Origin: Flavobacteriaceae bacterium
Lineage (GTDB): Bacteria > Bacteroidota > Bacteroidia > Flavobacteriales > Flavobacteriaceae
Direction: 5' to 3'
Length of the DNA: 64,000 bases
Assembly (NCBI GenBank): GCA_947446635.1
Contig: CANFHF010000005.1
Coordinates: forward strand, 1 to 64,000
Shown here: in pieces, positions 54,482 to 62,204 of the stretch
How positions within the stretch are numbered: the first letter of the stretch is position 1
How the letters are laid out: every line of letters starts with the position of its first letter
The notes under the pieces: generated by a model
Told to the model about the DNA's origin: nothing
The model's input: the letters and a program-made list of their open reading frames with translations, nothing else
Database searches by the model: none
Made by a program: the position numbers and the translations under genes

Positions 54482-55129
54482 ATGATATTTAATAAAGATA
54501 CTGCCGAGAAAACTGCCGAATTACTTTTGCAAATAAATGCAATTAAATTGAATCCAAGAAATCCTTTTACTTGGGCTTCAGGTTGGCAATCCCCAATTTA
54601 TTGTGACAACCGACTTATACTGTCGTTTCCGCTAATAAGAAATTATGTTCGAGATGAGTTTGCAAAAAATATTGAAAAACAATTTGGCAAGCCCGATGTT
54701 ATTGCTGGTGTGGCGACAGGAGCCATTGGAATTGGGATTTTGGTTGCCGAAAGTTTAGGATTACCGTTTGTTTATGTAAGACCTGAACCCAAAAAACATG
54801 GCAGACAAAACCAAGTGGAAGGTTTTTTACAAAAAGGGCAAAATGTGGTGATTGTAGAAGATTTAATCAGCACCGGAAACAGTAGTTTACTTGCCGTGGA
54901 AGCCTTGCGGGCGGCGGGCGCAAATATAAAAGGGATGGCTGCTATATTTACTTATGGTTTTGATATTGCAGAAGAAAACTTTAAGAATGAAAATGTAGAC
55001 CTGTTTACCTTGAGCAATTATCAAAATTTATTGGATTTAGCCGTTGCTAAAAGGTATATCACCGAGGAAGAAGAGCAAACTTTAAGAGAATGGAATTTGA
55101 GTCCATCAACTTGGGGTATCGAAGTATAA
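54482..55129 (+). CDS. pyrE: orotate phosphoribosyltransferase
   Basis: PyrE joins orotate to PRPP to form OMP in pyrimidine synthesis. The length is 215 residues from the ATG at 54482 (MIFNKDTAEKTAELL). The PRPP-binding loop is NVVIVEDLISTGNSS, and FTWASGWQSPIYCDNR and YVRPEPKKHGRQNQVEG are further family motifs. The frame is open 11 codons upstream, inside the divergent Nudix gene, but the ATG fits the family. Confidence 0.97.
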   Translation: MIFNKDTAEKTAELLLQINAIKLNPRNPFTWASGWQSPIYCDNRLILSFPLIRNYVRDEFAKNIEKQFGKPDVIAGVATGAIGIGILVAESLGLPFVYVRPEPKKHGRQNQVEGFLQKGQNVVIVEDLISTGNSSLLAVEALRAAGANIKGMAAIFTYGFDIAEENFKNENVDLFTLSNYQNLLDLAVAKRYITEEEEQTLREWNLSPSTWGIEV

Positions 55130-55187
55130 AACACTACCTATTTAAGACCATTTCCATATTATTTCAGAAATTAAAAAAATTATTACA

Positions 55188-55580
55188 ATGAATTTAGAAA
55201 GTCCTAGAGTTATTGTTGAAAAATCGGCTCAAGAATTATTTGATTTATTAAGTGATGTACGAAATTTCGAAAAATTAATGCCCGAAAATATTGCTAAATT
55301 TGAAGTCCTTGGCGATGATTCTTTTGTTTTTGGACTGAGCGGAATGCCTGAAATAAAACTTAAAATGAAAGAAAAAGTCGCACCAACCAAACTGGTTTTA
55401 GGGGCTGCTAGCGACAAATTACCTTTTTCTTTGGAGGCTGATATTAATTCCCTTTCAGAAAACTCCTGCAATGTGCAATTGCTTTTTGAAGGCGAGTTTA
55501 ATACCATGATAGGCATGATGATAAAAGGCCCAATTGGCAAATTCATAGAGACTTTGGCTGTAAATATGCCAAAACTGTAA
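55188..55580 (+). CDS. SRPBCC family protein
   Basis: This 130-residue protein has the START/Bet v1-like lipid-binding fold: a VIVEKSAQELFDLLSDVRNF beginning typical of coenzyme Q-binding/polyketide cyclase members and a C-terminal long helix (IGKFIETLAVNMPKL). No signal peptide is present. The ligand is unknown. It follows pyrE by 58 bp, an arrangement I recall from other Flavobacteriaceae. Confidence 0.87.
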   Translation: MNLESPRVIVEKSAQELFDLLSDVRNFEKLMPENIAKFEVLGDDSFVFGLSGMPEIKLKMKEKVAPTKLVLGAASDKLPFSLEADINSLSENSCNVQLLFEGEFNTMIGMMIKGPIGKFIETLAVNMPKL

Positions 55581-55604
55581 AAGAATATTATTCTAAATTA
55601 GCAC

Positions 55605-56333
55605 TTAATACAACATTTGAATTCCCTTAATATCAAACTCAGAAACGGTATCATTATCTAAAAGAATTCGGAGTCTTCCAATGGAGGAAACGCCTTGAAT
55701 AATTCCCATAAATTGGTGTTGATTTTGATCTTCAAAGGGCATTGGAATTCCTTTTTTGAAGAGTTTATTGGTGTACTCTGACCATAATAAATCTTGATTT
55801 TGATTCCAAAAAAGAACATTTTGTTCCAATTTATCGATAATCTTTAAAAGAATTTCTTCTTTATCAAAAGGGGTATTACAAATCGCGGCTAACGAGGAGG
55901 CTTTCGGCAATTGTTCAAAATTCGTTTGGTTGACATTCAAGCCCAAACCCACAAACGAAAAGATATTTCCATCGCTTTTAATGCTGTTTTCAATGAGAAT
56001 TCCGCCTATCTTTTTATTATATGACATAATGTCGTTTGGCCATTTAATACTCAATTCAGGAATATTCAATTCTTCTAATGCCTGAATTATTGACACGGAA
56101 GCAACAATGCTACTATTAAAAAGCTGACTGATGTCTGTTAAAAAATTCTTAACCAAAATACTCATGATTAGGTTTTTACCAGGTTCAGAAACCCAAACTG
56201 AACCCATTTGCCCTTTGCCTTTTGTTTGATTTTCGGCAGTAACCACGGTAAAGTTTTCCAATGTTTGTTCAACGGATAATCCCTTGAGGAACTCATTTGT
56301 AGAATCTATGGCATCGAGTTTGATTAGTTTCAT
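55605..56333 (-). CDS. birA: biotin--[acetyl-CoA-carboxylase] ligase
   Basis: This biotin protein ligase has 242 residues and lacks the N-terminal helix-turn-helix of E. coli BirA, so it should be enzyme only, not a repressor. The biotin-binding loop is QTKGKGQMGSVW in place of the usual GRGRxGR-type sequence, followed by KWPNDIM, KIGGILIE and GLGLNVNQ. Upstream on the minus strand is a TATTTTTG element (56384-56377). It is divergent from rsfS. Confidence 0.94.
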   Translation of the reverse strand: MKLIKLDAIDSTNEFLKGLSVEQTLENFTVVTAENQTKGKGQMGSVWVSEPGKNLIMSILVKNFLTDISQLFNSSIVASVSIIQALEELNIPELSIKWPNDIMSYNKKIGGILIENSIKSDGNIFSFVGLGLNVNQTNFEQLPKASSLAAICNTPFDKEEILLKIIDKLEQNVLFWNQNQDLLWSEYTNKLFKKGIPMPFEDQNQHQFMGIIQGVSSIGRLRILLDNDTVSEFDIKGIQMLY

Positions 56334-56350
56334 GAGAAATTATTTGCGAA

Positions 56351-56371
56351 ACATAATTTAATATTATGTTA
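56351..56371. repeat. dyad upstream of birA
   Basis: AACATAAT-TTAAT-ATTATGTT is an 8-bp perfect dyad between the birA start and its likely -7 box. It may be an operator or a small leader hairpin; it is entirely AT-rich, so chance is possible. Confidence 0.3.
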
Positions 56372-56428
56372 AGGTTCAAAAATAATCACAAAAAATGGTA
56401 ACTTTACCAACTTATCTAAAAATAATTC

Positions 56429-56800
56429 ATGGCGAAAAAGACTGTAAATAATGATGTTCTATTGGCTAACATCATTAAAGGCATAGAAGACGTAAAAGGA
56501 AATGATATCGATATTCTGGATTTAAGAGAAATAGACACCGCCGTTTGTGACTATTTTATCATCTGCAACGGAAATTCAAACACTCAGGTTAATGCTATTG
56601 TTAGCTCCATTCAAAAAACAGTTTCAAAAGAATTAAAAGACAAACCTTGGCATGTAGAAGGATCAGACAATGCCGAATGGGTATTGATGGACTATGTGCA
56701 CATCGTGGTTCATGTTTTCCAAAAGCAAATTAGGGAATATTACAATATAGAGAGTCTTTGGGGAGATGCAAAAATAACCACAATCGAAAACAAATACTAA
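56429..56800 (+). CDS. rsfS: ribosome silencing factor RsfS
   Basis: RsfS (Iojap/DUF143) binds ribosomal protein uL14 and blocks subunit joining when nutrients are scarce. It has 123 residues, with the family blocks VKGNDIDILDLRE, YFIICNGNSNTQV and WVLMDYVHIVVHVF. It precedes ftsH by 15 bp, and the two are probably co-transcribed. Confidence 0.96.
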   Translation: MAKKTVNNDVLLANIIKGIEDVKGNDIDILDLREIDTAVCDYFIICNGNSNTQVNAIVSSIQKTVSKELKDKPWHVEGSDNAEWVLMDYVHIVVHVFQKQIREYYNIESLWGDAKITTIENKY

Positions 56801-56815
56801 AGAAATAAACCAATA

Positions 56816-58741
56816 ATGGCTAAAGATAAAAATCCAAATTCAAACAAATTCAAAGTAAGTCCTTGGTTAATTTACACGGCAATACTACTTATTTTCTTGT
56901 TCATAAGTTATATAACGGGAGGCTCTAACTTATCAGAACCTTCTCAATTAACCTCTTCTAAATTTAATGCTTATTTAGAAAAAGGGCAGATTGAAAAGGT
57001 GATTGTTTATAATAAGTCAGAGGCCGAAGTGTTCCTGAATGCCCAGGCATTAAAAGACCCAGCAAACAAACAGGTTGCGAAAGATGTTTTTGACCGGCCA
57101 AACAAAGGACCTCATTATACTTTCATTATTGGTAACGACCAACTATTTCAAACCAGACTTGAAAAAGCAGTGAATGAAGGGAAGTTAAAGGATTTTAATT
57201 TCTTACCCAAAAGCAATTGGACCGATATTCTTGTAAGCTTACTGCCAATCATTATTATCATTGGGGTTTGGTTATTTATAATGCGGAGAATGTCAGGTGG
57301 TTCTGGAGGAGGTGGTGGTCAGATTTTTAATATTGGAAAATCAAAAGCCAAACTTTTTGACGAGAAAACAGACATTAAAACTACTTTTAAAGATGTTGCC
57401 GGTTTAGAAGGTGCAAAAGAAGAAATACAGGAAATCGTGGAATTCTTGAAAAATCCTGAAAAATATACCAATCTGGGCGGAAAAATTCCAAAAGGGGCTT
57501 TACTCGTTGGGCCTCCAGGAACAGGGAAGACTTTATTAGCAAAAGCTGTTGCCGGTGAAGCTCAAGTACCTTTCTTCTCTCTGTCAGGTTCTGATTTTGT
57601 AGAAATGTTTGTTGGTGTTGGTGCATCCCGTGTACGGGATTTATTCAAACAAGCTAAAGAAAAAGCACCTGCAATTATATTCATAGATGAAATTGATGCT
57701 GTGGGAAGAGCTCGTGGAAAAAGCAACATGTCTGGAGGAAATGATGAACGTGAAAATACGTTGAACCAACTACTTACTGAAATGGACGGATTTGGAACCA
57801 ATTCTAACGTAATTGTATTAGCCGCAACAAACAGAGCCGACGTACTAGACAAAGCCTTAATGCGTGCGGGTCGTTTTGATAGACAAATTTTCGTGGACTT
57901 ACCAGACATTCGGGAACGCGCAGAAATTTTCTTGGTGCATCTTGCTCCATTGAAAAAAGTGGAAGGTTTAGATACCGAATTTCTAGCCAAGCAAACTCCT
58001 GGATTCTCAGGAGCTGATATTGCCAATGTATGTAACGAAGCAGCTTTAATTGCTGCCCGGAATAACAAAACAGCGGTGGACAAACAAGATTTTTTAGATG
58101 CCGTAGATAGAATTGTTGGCGGTCTTGAAAAGAAAAATAAAATCGTTACGCCCGATGAAAAGAAAGCCATTGCTATTCATGAAGCGGGTCACGCTACAGT
58201 GAGTTGGATGCTAGAACATGCAGCCCCATTAATAAAAGTAACTATTGTGCCTAGAGGTCAAAGTCTTGGTGCAGCTTGGTATTTACCAGAAGAACGCTTG
58301 ATTGTTCGTACAGATCAAATGCTTGACGAGATGTGTGCTACCATGGGCGGAAGAGCAGCCGAAAAAGTAACTTTCAATAGGATTTCCACTGGAGCACTTA
58401 GTGATTTGGAAAAGGTGACTCGACAAGCTCGTGCTATGGTAACCATATATGGCTTGAATGAAAAAATAGGAAACGTAACCTATTATGATTCAACTGGACA
58501 AAGCGAATATAGTTTTTCTAAACCTTATTCTGAGGAAACAGCAATGATTATTGACAAGGAAATCTCTCTATTAATTGAAACCCAATACGAAAGGGCTGTC
58601 AAAATATTAGAAGATAATAAAGACAAACTAAACCAATTGGCTGACATTTTGATAGAAAAAGAAGTAATCTTTAAAGATGATTTAGAAGCCATTTTTGGCA
58701 AAAGAATATTTGACTCTAACCTTGAAGAGGTTGTCTCCTAA
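56816..58741 (+). CDS. ftsH: ATP-dependent zinc metalloprotease FtsH
   Basis: This membrane-anchored AAA+ protease degrades misassembled membrane proteins and regulators such as LpxC in other bacteria. It has 641 residues. There are two membrane segments (about 18-37 and 138-158) around a periplasmic domain. The AAA domain has Walker A GPPGTGKT, Walker B IIFIDEIDAVG and the SRH ATNRADVLDKALMRAGRFDR (ending RAGRFDR). The protease site is HEAGH. A glycine-rich linker (GGSGGGGGQ) follows the second membrane segment. Confidence 0.98.
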   Translation: MAKDKNPNSNKFKVSPWLIYTAILLIFLFISYITGGSNLSEPSQLTSSKFNAYLEKGQIEKVIVYNKSEAEVFLNAQALKDPANKQVAKDVFDRPNKGPHYTFIIGNDQLFQTRLEKAVNEGKLKDFNFLPKSNWTDILVSLLPIIIIIGVWLFIMRRMSGGSGGGGGQIFNIGKSKAKLFDEKTDIKTTFKDVAGLEGAKEEIQEIVEFLKNPEKYTNLGGKIPKGALLVGPPGTGKTLLAKAVAGEAQVPFFSLSGSDFVEMFVGVGASRVRDLFKQAKEKAPAIIFIDEIDAVGRARGKSNMSGGNDERENTLNQLLTEMDGFGTNSNVIVLAATNRADVLDKALMRAGRFDRQIFVDLPDIRERAEIFLVHLAPLKKVEGLDTEFLAKQTPGFSGADIANVCNEAALIAARNNKTAVDKQDFLDAVDRIVGGLEKKNKIVTPDEKKAIAIHEAGHATVSWMLEHAAPLIKVTIVPRGQSLGAAWYLPEERLIVRTDQMLDEMCATMGGRAAEKVTFNRISTGALSDLEKVTRQARAMVTIYGLNEKIGNVTYYDSTGQSEYSFSKPYSEETAMIIDKEISLLIETQYERAVKILEDNKDKLNQLADILIEKEVIFKDDLEAIFGKRIFDSNLEEVVS

Positions 58742-58771
58742 TACAAAGATTAAAAAACATTTATTATTTTT

Positions 58772-58813
58772 AAAATCTTAATTCAAAAGTCACTTTTGAA
58801 TTAAGATTTTTTT
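58772..58813 (+). terminator. terminator of ftsH
   Basis: AAAATCTTAATTCAAAAGT (58772-58790) and ACTTTTGAATTAAGATTTT (58792-58810) form a 19-bp perfect inverted repeat around one base, followed by T-rich sequence. In RNA the innermost pairs would open to form the loop. Confidence 0.9.
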
Positions 58814-58820
58814 ATCTTTG
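58813..58820 (+). promoter_or_regulatory. candidate -7 element for the LUD-cdsA-psd-acbP transcript
   Basis: TATCTTTG matches TAnnTTTG and directly abuts the ftsH terminator T-run. A TTTG lies 14 bp upstream inside the terminator stem, somewhat closer than usual. The predicted start is about 35 bp before the LUD gene. Confidence 0.5.
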
Positions 58821-58861
58821 GACGTTTTCAAACAATATATTAAAATTAGTATAGAAAAAAT

Positions 58862-59464
58862 ATGAGTCTTTTTAGAAAAATTTTTGGCGCTAATAATCCA
58901 GCTACGGAGGAAGAAAAAGAAAACGAATATGGTCAATTCATTCCCGATGCCGATGCACCTTTAGATGAGCAGTTTATTTACAATTTTAAAAAAAATGGCG
59001 GTAAATTTTTATACTGTGAAAACACAACTGAAGTCAAAGATCATTTTGAAAACATATTAGAAGAGAACGACTGGTTCGAAAGTGAAGCACTATGTTATGA
59101 AACCGATCTTTTCAGTATGCTTGATGAAAATAAAATCACCTATGAGAAGCCTAAAAATCCTAGTTTCTTATTGGCAAGTTGTGAAAACCTGATTGCCGAC
59201 GAAGGCTCTGTCTTATTTTCTTCCAATCAAATTAAGCAAAATAAACCAAACGAATTACCTACTAATATTATTATTGTCGCCTCTATTAGTCAGATTATTG
59301 AATCAAAAAGTGATGGACTTAGTGTTATAAAAAAGAAATACCTAAGGGACTATCCTACTAATATAACCACAATAAAATATTTTGAAAAAGCGGCAGAGGA
59401 AAATTTTACCCATTACGGAAGTACGGCAAAAAATCTATATTTATTGCTTTTAGAAGATCTTTAA
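58862..59464 (+). CDS. LUD domain protein
   Basis: This 200-residue protein belongs to the LUD (LutB/LutC-type) fold family, recognisable from SFLLASCENLIADEGSVLFSS, NIIIVASISQIIES and the C-terminal FTHYGSTAKNLYLLLLEDL. LutC-type proteins take part in L-lactate oxidation, but the partner subunits LutA and LutB are absent here. Its immediate neighbours are phospholipid genes, with cdsA starting 1 bp after its stop, so its role may be different. Confidence 0.85.
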   Translation: MSLFRKIFGANNPATEEEKENEYGQFIPDADAPLDEQFIYNFKKNGGKFLYCENTTEVKDHFENILEENDWFESEALCYETDLFSMLDENKITYEKPKNPSFLLASCENLIADEGSVLFSSNQIKQNKPNELPTNIIIVASISQIIESKSDGLSVIKKKYLRDYPTNITTIKYFEKAAEENFTHYGSTAKNLYLLLLEDL

Positions 59465-59465
59465 G

Positions 59466-60329
59466 ATGAATGAAACACTCAAGAGATCTGTATCGGGTGC
59501 GATTTATGTGATTCTATTACTATCTTCAATACAATATTCTACAAATGAAAATTTTGACAGTTTTTTTATTCTTTTTGGAATATTCCTTGTAATCGCTGTT
59601 TTTGAATTTTGTAGTTTAGTAAAAATCGGTAAAATCATCCCTATTCTTTTTGCTGGCTCCGTTTATTTTCTAACGTATCGAATTGCAAATGCTTCTAAAG
59701 ATGAGACTTTACTATACTCCATTCGATACAATCAAAATATAGCATTAATTGTGCTTATAATTGCGCTACTAGTTTCGGTGAAATGTATTTTGTTTTTATT
59801 TAACGAAAAGACTACAACCCTTACTTCTTTCTCAAAATATGTCTATTTAATTGGCTATATCATCCTTCCATTTCTTTTGATTACTAAAATTCCTTTCGGA
59901 AAAGTCGGTTATAATCCCAAAATTATTATCAGTATTTTTATTCTTATTTGGACAAATGATACCTTTGCATTTATTGTTGGTAAATCTATTGGGAAAAGGA
60001 AATTATTCGAAAAAGTGTCCCCTAAGAAAACTATAGAAGGTTTTATTGGAGGGGTCGTATTTGCTGTTTTAGCAGCTTATCTCATTTCAAAATATTACAT
60101 TAAAATTATTGAAACCAATACTCACATCTGGATAATAACAGCTTTGATTGTTGGTGTTTTCGGGACCATTGGTGATTTAATTGAATCAAAATTCAAGCGT
60201 ATTGCCGAAGTGAAAGATAGCGGAAGGATAATGCCTGGCCACGGAGGTATTCTAGATCGACTCGATAGTGTTATCTTTGCAACACCAATTATATTTTTAT
60301 TTTATCAAATTCTAAACTATGTTTCATAA
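59466..60329 (+). CDS. cdsA: phosphatidate cytidylyltransferase
   Basis: CdsA makes CDP-diacylglycerol from phosphatidic acid and CTP in the inner membrane. The 287-residue protein has about seven or eight membrane segments and the family signature RIMPGHGGILDRLDSVIF near the C-terminus. The NDTFAFIVGKSIGKRKLFEKVSPKKT block is also conserved (VSPKKTIEG). It overlaps psd by 11 bp, so the two consecutive genes of phospholipid synthesis are coupled. Confidence 0.96.
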   Translation: MNETLKRSVSGAIYVILLLSSIQYSTNENFDSFFILFGIFLVIAVFEFCSLVKIGKIIPILFAGSVYFLTYRIANASKDETLLYSIRYNQNIALIVLIIALLVSVKCILFLFNEKTTTLTSFSKYVYLIGYIILPFLLITKIPFGKVGYNPKIIISIFILIWTNDTFAFIVGKSIGKRKLFEKVSPKKTIEGFIGGVVFAVLAAYLISKYYIKIIETNTHIWIITALIVGVFGTIGDLIESKFKRIAEVKDSGRIMPGHGGILDRLDSVIFATPIIFLFYQILNYVS

Positions 60330-60975
60330 AGAAGGGGCTCAATCTATTTTATTAGGTATTGTTTTTACTGCAGTTGTACTATTATTGTCCGATAAGTTTA
60401 TTGAGTTGAACTGGCTGAAAATGGCCATTCAAATCAGCACTTTGGTGTTATTAATTATTATTTTACAATTTTTCAGAAACCCTAAACGAACTGTATTACC
60501 AAATGAAAAGCAAATCATCGCTCCGGTAGACGGAAAAGTAGTGGTGATTGAAGAGGTTTACGAAGGGGAATTTTTCAAAGACAAACGGATTCAAGTTTCC
60601 ATTTTCATGTCACCAATCAATGTTCATGTCACCCGATATGCCCTTAGTGGTATCGTAAAATTCAGCAAATACCACCCGGGTAAATTCTTGGTGGCTTGGC
60701 ATCCTAAAGCTAGTGAAGAAAACGAAAGAACCACTGTGGTGATCGAAAATAAAACATTCGGGGCCATTTTATACCGCCAAATAGCGGGCGCTTTGGCTAG
60801 AAGAATAGTCAATTATGCCGAAGAAGGAATGCAGGTGACTCAGGGAGAAGACGCTGGTTTTATAAAATTTGGATCTAGAGTTGATATATTTTTGCCTTTA
60901 GGAACCCCTATCAATGTGACCCTTAATCAAAAAGCAATAGGAGGAAAAACCATTATTGCCACAAAATTGGAATGA
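60319..60975 (+). CDS. psd: phosphatidylserine decarboxylase family protein
   Basis: This is the short, archaeal-type PSD, 218 residues. The self-cleavage site, which generates the pyruvoyl group, is the Gly-Ser of KFGSRVDIFLP near residue 185-190. The APVDGKVV, MSPINVHVTRYA and HPGKFLVAWHPKA blocks are family features. Two N-terminal membrane segments are likely (about 8-25 and 32-50). The enzyme makes phosphatidylethanolamine from phosphatidylserine. It overlaps cdsA by 11 bp and acbP by 4 bp. Confidence 0.94.
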   Translation: MFHKEGAQSILLGIVFTAVVLLLSDKFIELNWLKMAIQISTLVLLIIILQFFRNPKRTVLPNEKQIIAPVDGKVVVIEEVYEGEFFKDKRIQVSIFMSPINVHVTRYALSGIVKFSKYHPGKFLVAWHPKASEENERTTVVIENKTFGAILYRQIAGALARRIVNYAEEGMQVTQGEDAGFIKFGSRVDIFLPLGTPINVTLNQKAIGGKTIIATKLE

Positions 60976-61241
60976 TTGAAAAAGATTTAGACATACGATT
61001 TCAAGAAGCTGTGGAAATCGCTTCACAAATGACTCAGTCCTCCTTACCTCAGGATATTCAGCTGCGCCTTTATGCTTTTTATAAACAGGCCACTCATGCT
61101 TCACTAAGTTATGATCACTCCGATAATTATGATTTAAGAAATGCGTTCAAAACCAACGCTTGGATTCAAATAAGTCATTTACCCGAAGAGGAGGCTAAAG
61201 AAAAATACATCGAAATTATAAATTCCTTATTGAAAAAATAG
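60972..61241 (+). CDS. acyl-CoA-binding protein
   Basis: This is a small four-helix protein of 89 residues with the ACBP features RLYAFYKQAT, NAFKTNAWIQ and EEAKEKYIEI. It binds long-chain acyl-CoA in the cytoplasm. ACBPs are common in eukaryotes and rarer in bacteria. The ATG overlaps the psd stop by 4 bp, so it is translated together with phospholipid genes, consistent with a role in acyl supply. Confidence 0.93.
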   Translation: MIEKDLDIRFQEAVEIASQMTQSSLPQDIQLRLYAFYKQATHASLSYDHSDNYDLRNAFKTNAWIQISHLPEEEAKEKYIEIINSLLKK

Positions 61242-61249
61242 TTAAAATT

Positions 61250-62017
61250 ATGCGAAAGATTCATTTCTTATTGTTGAGTTTAGTCCTATTTATTTTGTTT
61301 GTTTCCTGCAACAACAAAAAACTTACCGAAGTAGTTGAAGTACCATTACCTACTGCCGAAGAAAAAGTGACGATGGGAATTCCTGATGATGTAACAGCAG
61401 AAGAAGGTGCGTTCCAAATGGAGAAGTTGTCTTATCCTTATGATGGCTTAAATCCTAATATATCACCACTTACCTTAGAAATGCATTATTCAAAACATTA
61501 TCTGACGTATACTAATAACTTAAATAAAGCAATTGCAGGAACCGAATTAGAAGACCTAACCATTGAGGAAATCTTATCGAAATTAGACCTGAACGATGCC
61601 GAAATACGGAACAATGCTGGCGGTTACTATAATCACTCGCTATATTGGAAATGTTTAGGAAAAGGTTCCGGGCAACCCAAAGATACCTTGGCGGAAGCTA
61701 TCACAAAGAAGTTCGGTTCATTTGCTCAATTCACCACTTCATTCAAAGAAGAGGCCACTAAACAATTTGGATCTTCTTGGGTCTGGTTAATAGTGGATCG
61801 ATCCGGAAATCTTCAGATTACAAGCACCCAAAATCAAGATAATCCTTTGATGCATAATGCACTTGTTCAAGGAACGCCAATTCTAGCATTAGACCTTTGG
61901 GAACATGCTTATTATTTGGATTACCAATATAAAAGAAAAAACTATGTAGATGCTTTTTTCAAAGTGATTAATTGGAAAAAAGTAGGTGAAAATTATGAAG
62001 AGGCTTTAAAAAAATAA
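61250..62017 (+). CDS. superoxide dismutase (Fe/Mn), lipoprotein
   Basis: This 255-residue protein has a lipoprotein signal with lipobox LFVSC (Cys20 or so), then an Fe/Mn-SOD domain (about 55-250). Metal ligands fit the family: His in LEMHYSKH, His in YYNHSLYW, and Asp and His in ALDLWEHAYYLDYQ. It would remove superoxide in the periplasm or at the cell surface. In the first helix the usual HHxKHH pattern is HYSKHY. It follows acbP by 8 bp, and a terminator follows after 130 bp. Confidence 0.94.
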   Translation: MRKIHFLLLSLVLFILFVSCNNKKLTEVVEVPLPTAEEKVTMGIPDDVTAEEGAFQMEKLSYPYDGLNPNISPLTLEMHYSKHYLTYTNNLNKAIAGTELEDLTIEEILSKLDLNDAEIRNNAGGYYNHSLYWKCLGKGSGQPKDTLAEAITKKFGSFAQFTTSFKEEATKQFGSSWVWLIVDRSGNLQITSTQNQDNPLMHNALVQGTPILALDLWEHAYYLDYQYKRKNYVDAFFKVINWKKVGENYEEALKK

Positions 62018-62145
62018 ACTAAGACCAAACCATTCAAGACTTATTAAATCGAAGTCCATAAATGATCTGAAGGAATAATCCCTTTTCTAGAACAACTTTA
62101 GGGATTTAGGGATAACCTGAATCAACAATACCTCCTTTATAAATA

Positions 62146-62175
62146 AATCCTAATATGGATTAGGATTGTTTCCTT
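62146..62175 (+). terminator. terminator downstream of sod
   Basis: AATCCTAAT (62146-62154) pairs with ATTAGGATT (62159-62167) across a 4-nt loop, followed by a T-rich tail GTTTCCTTTTT. The interrupted T-run makes it moderately strong. Confidence 0.65.
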
Positions 62176-62204
62176 TTTCATAAATTTGACGAAAAATAAT
62201 TCCA

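Noticed and set aside
57562..58170. A 202-codon open frame antisense to ftsH
   Set aside because: It lies wholly within the conserved AAA/protease coding region of ftsH, has no promoter or family similarity, and its composition mirrors the ftsH codons.
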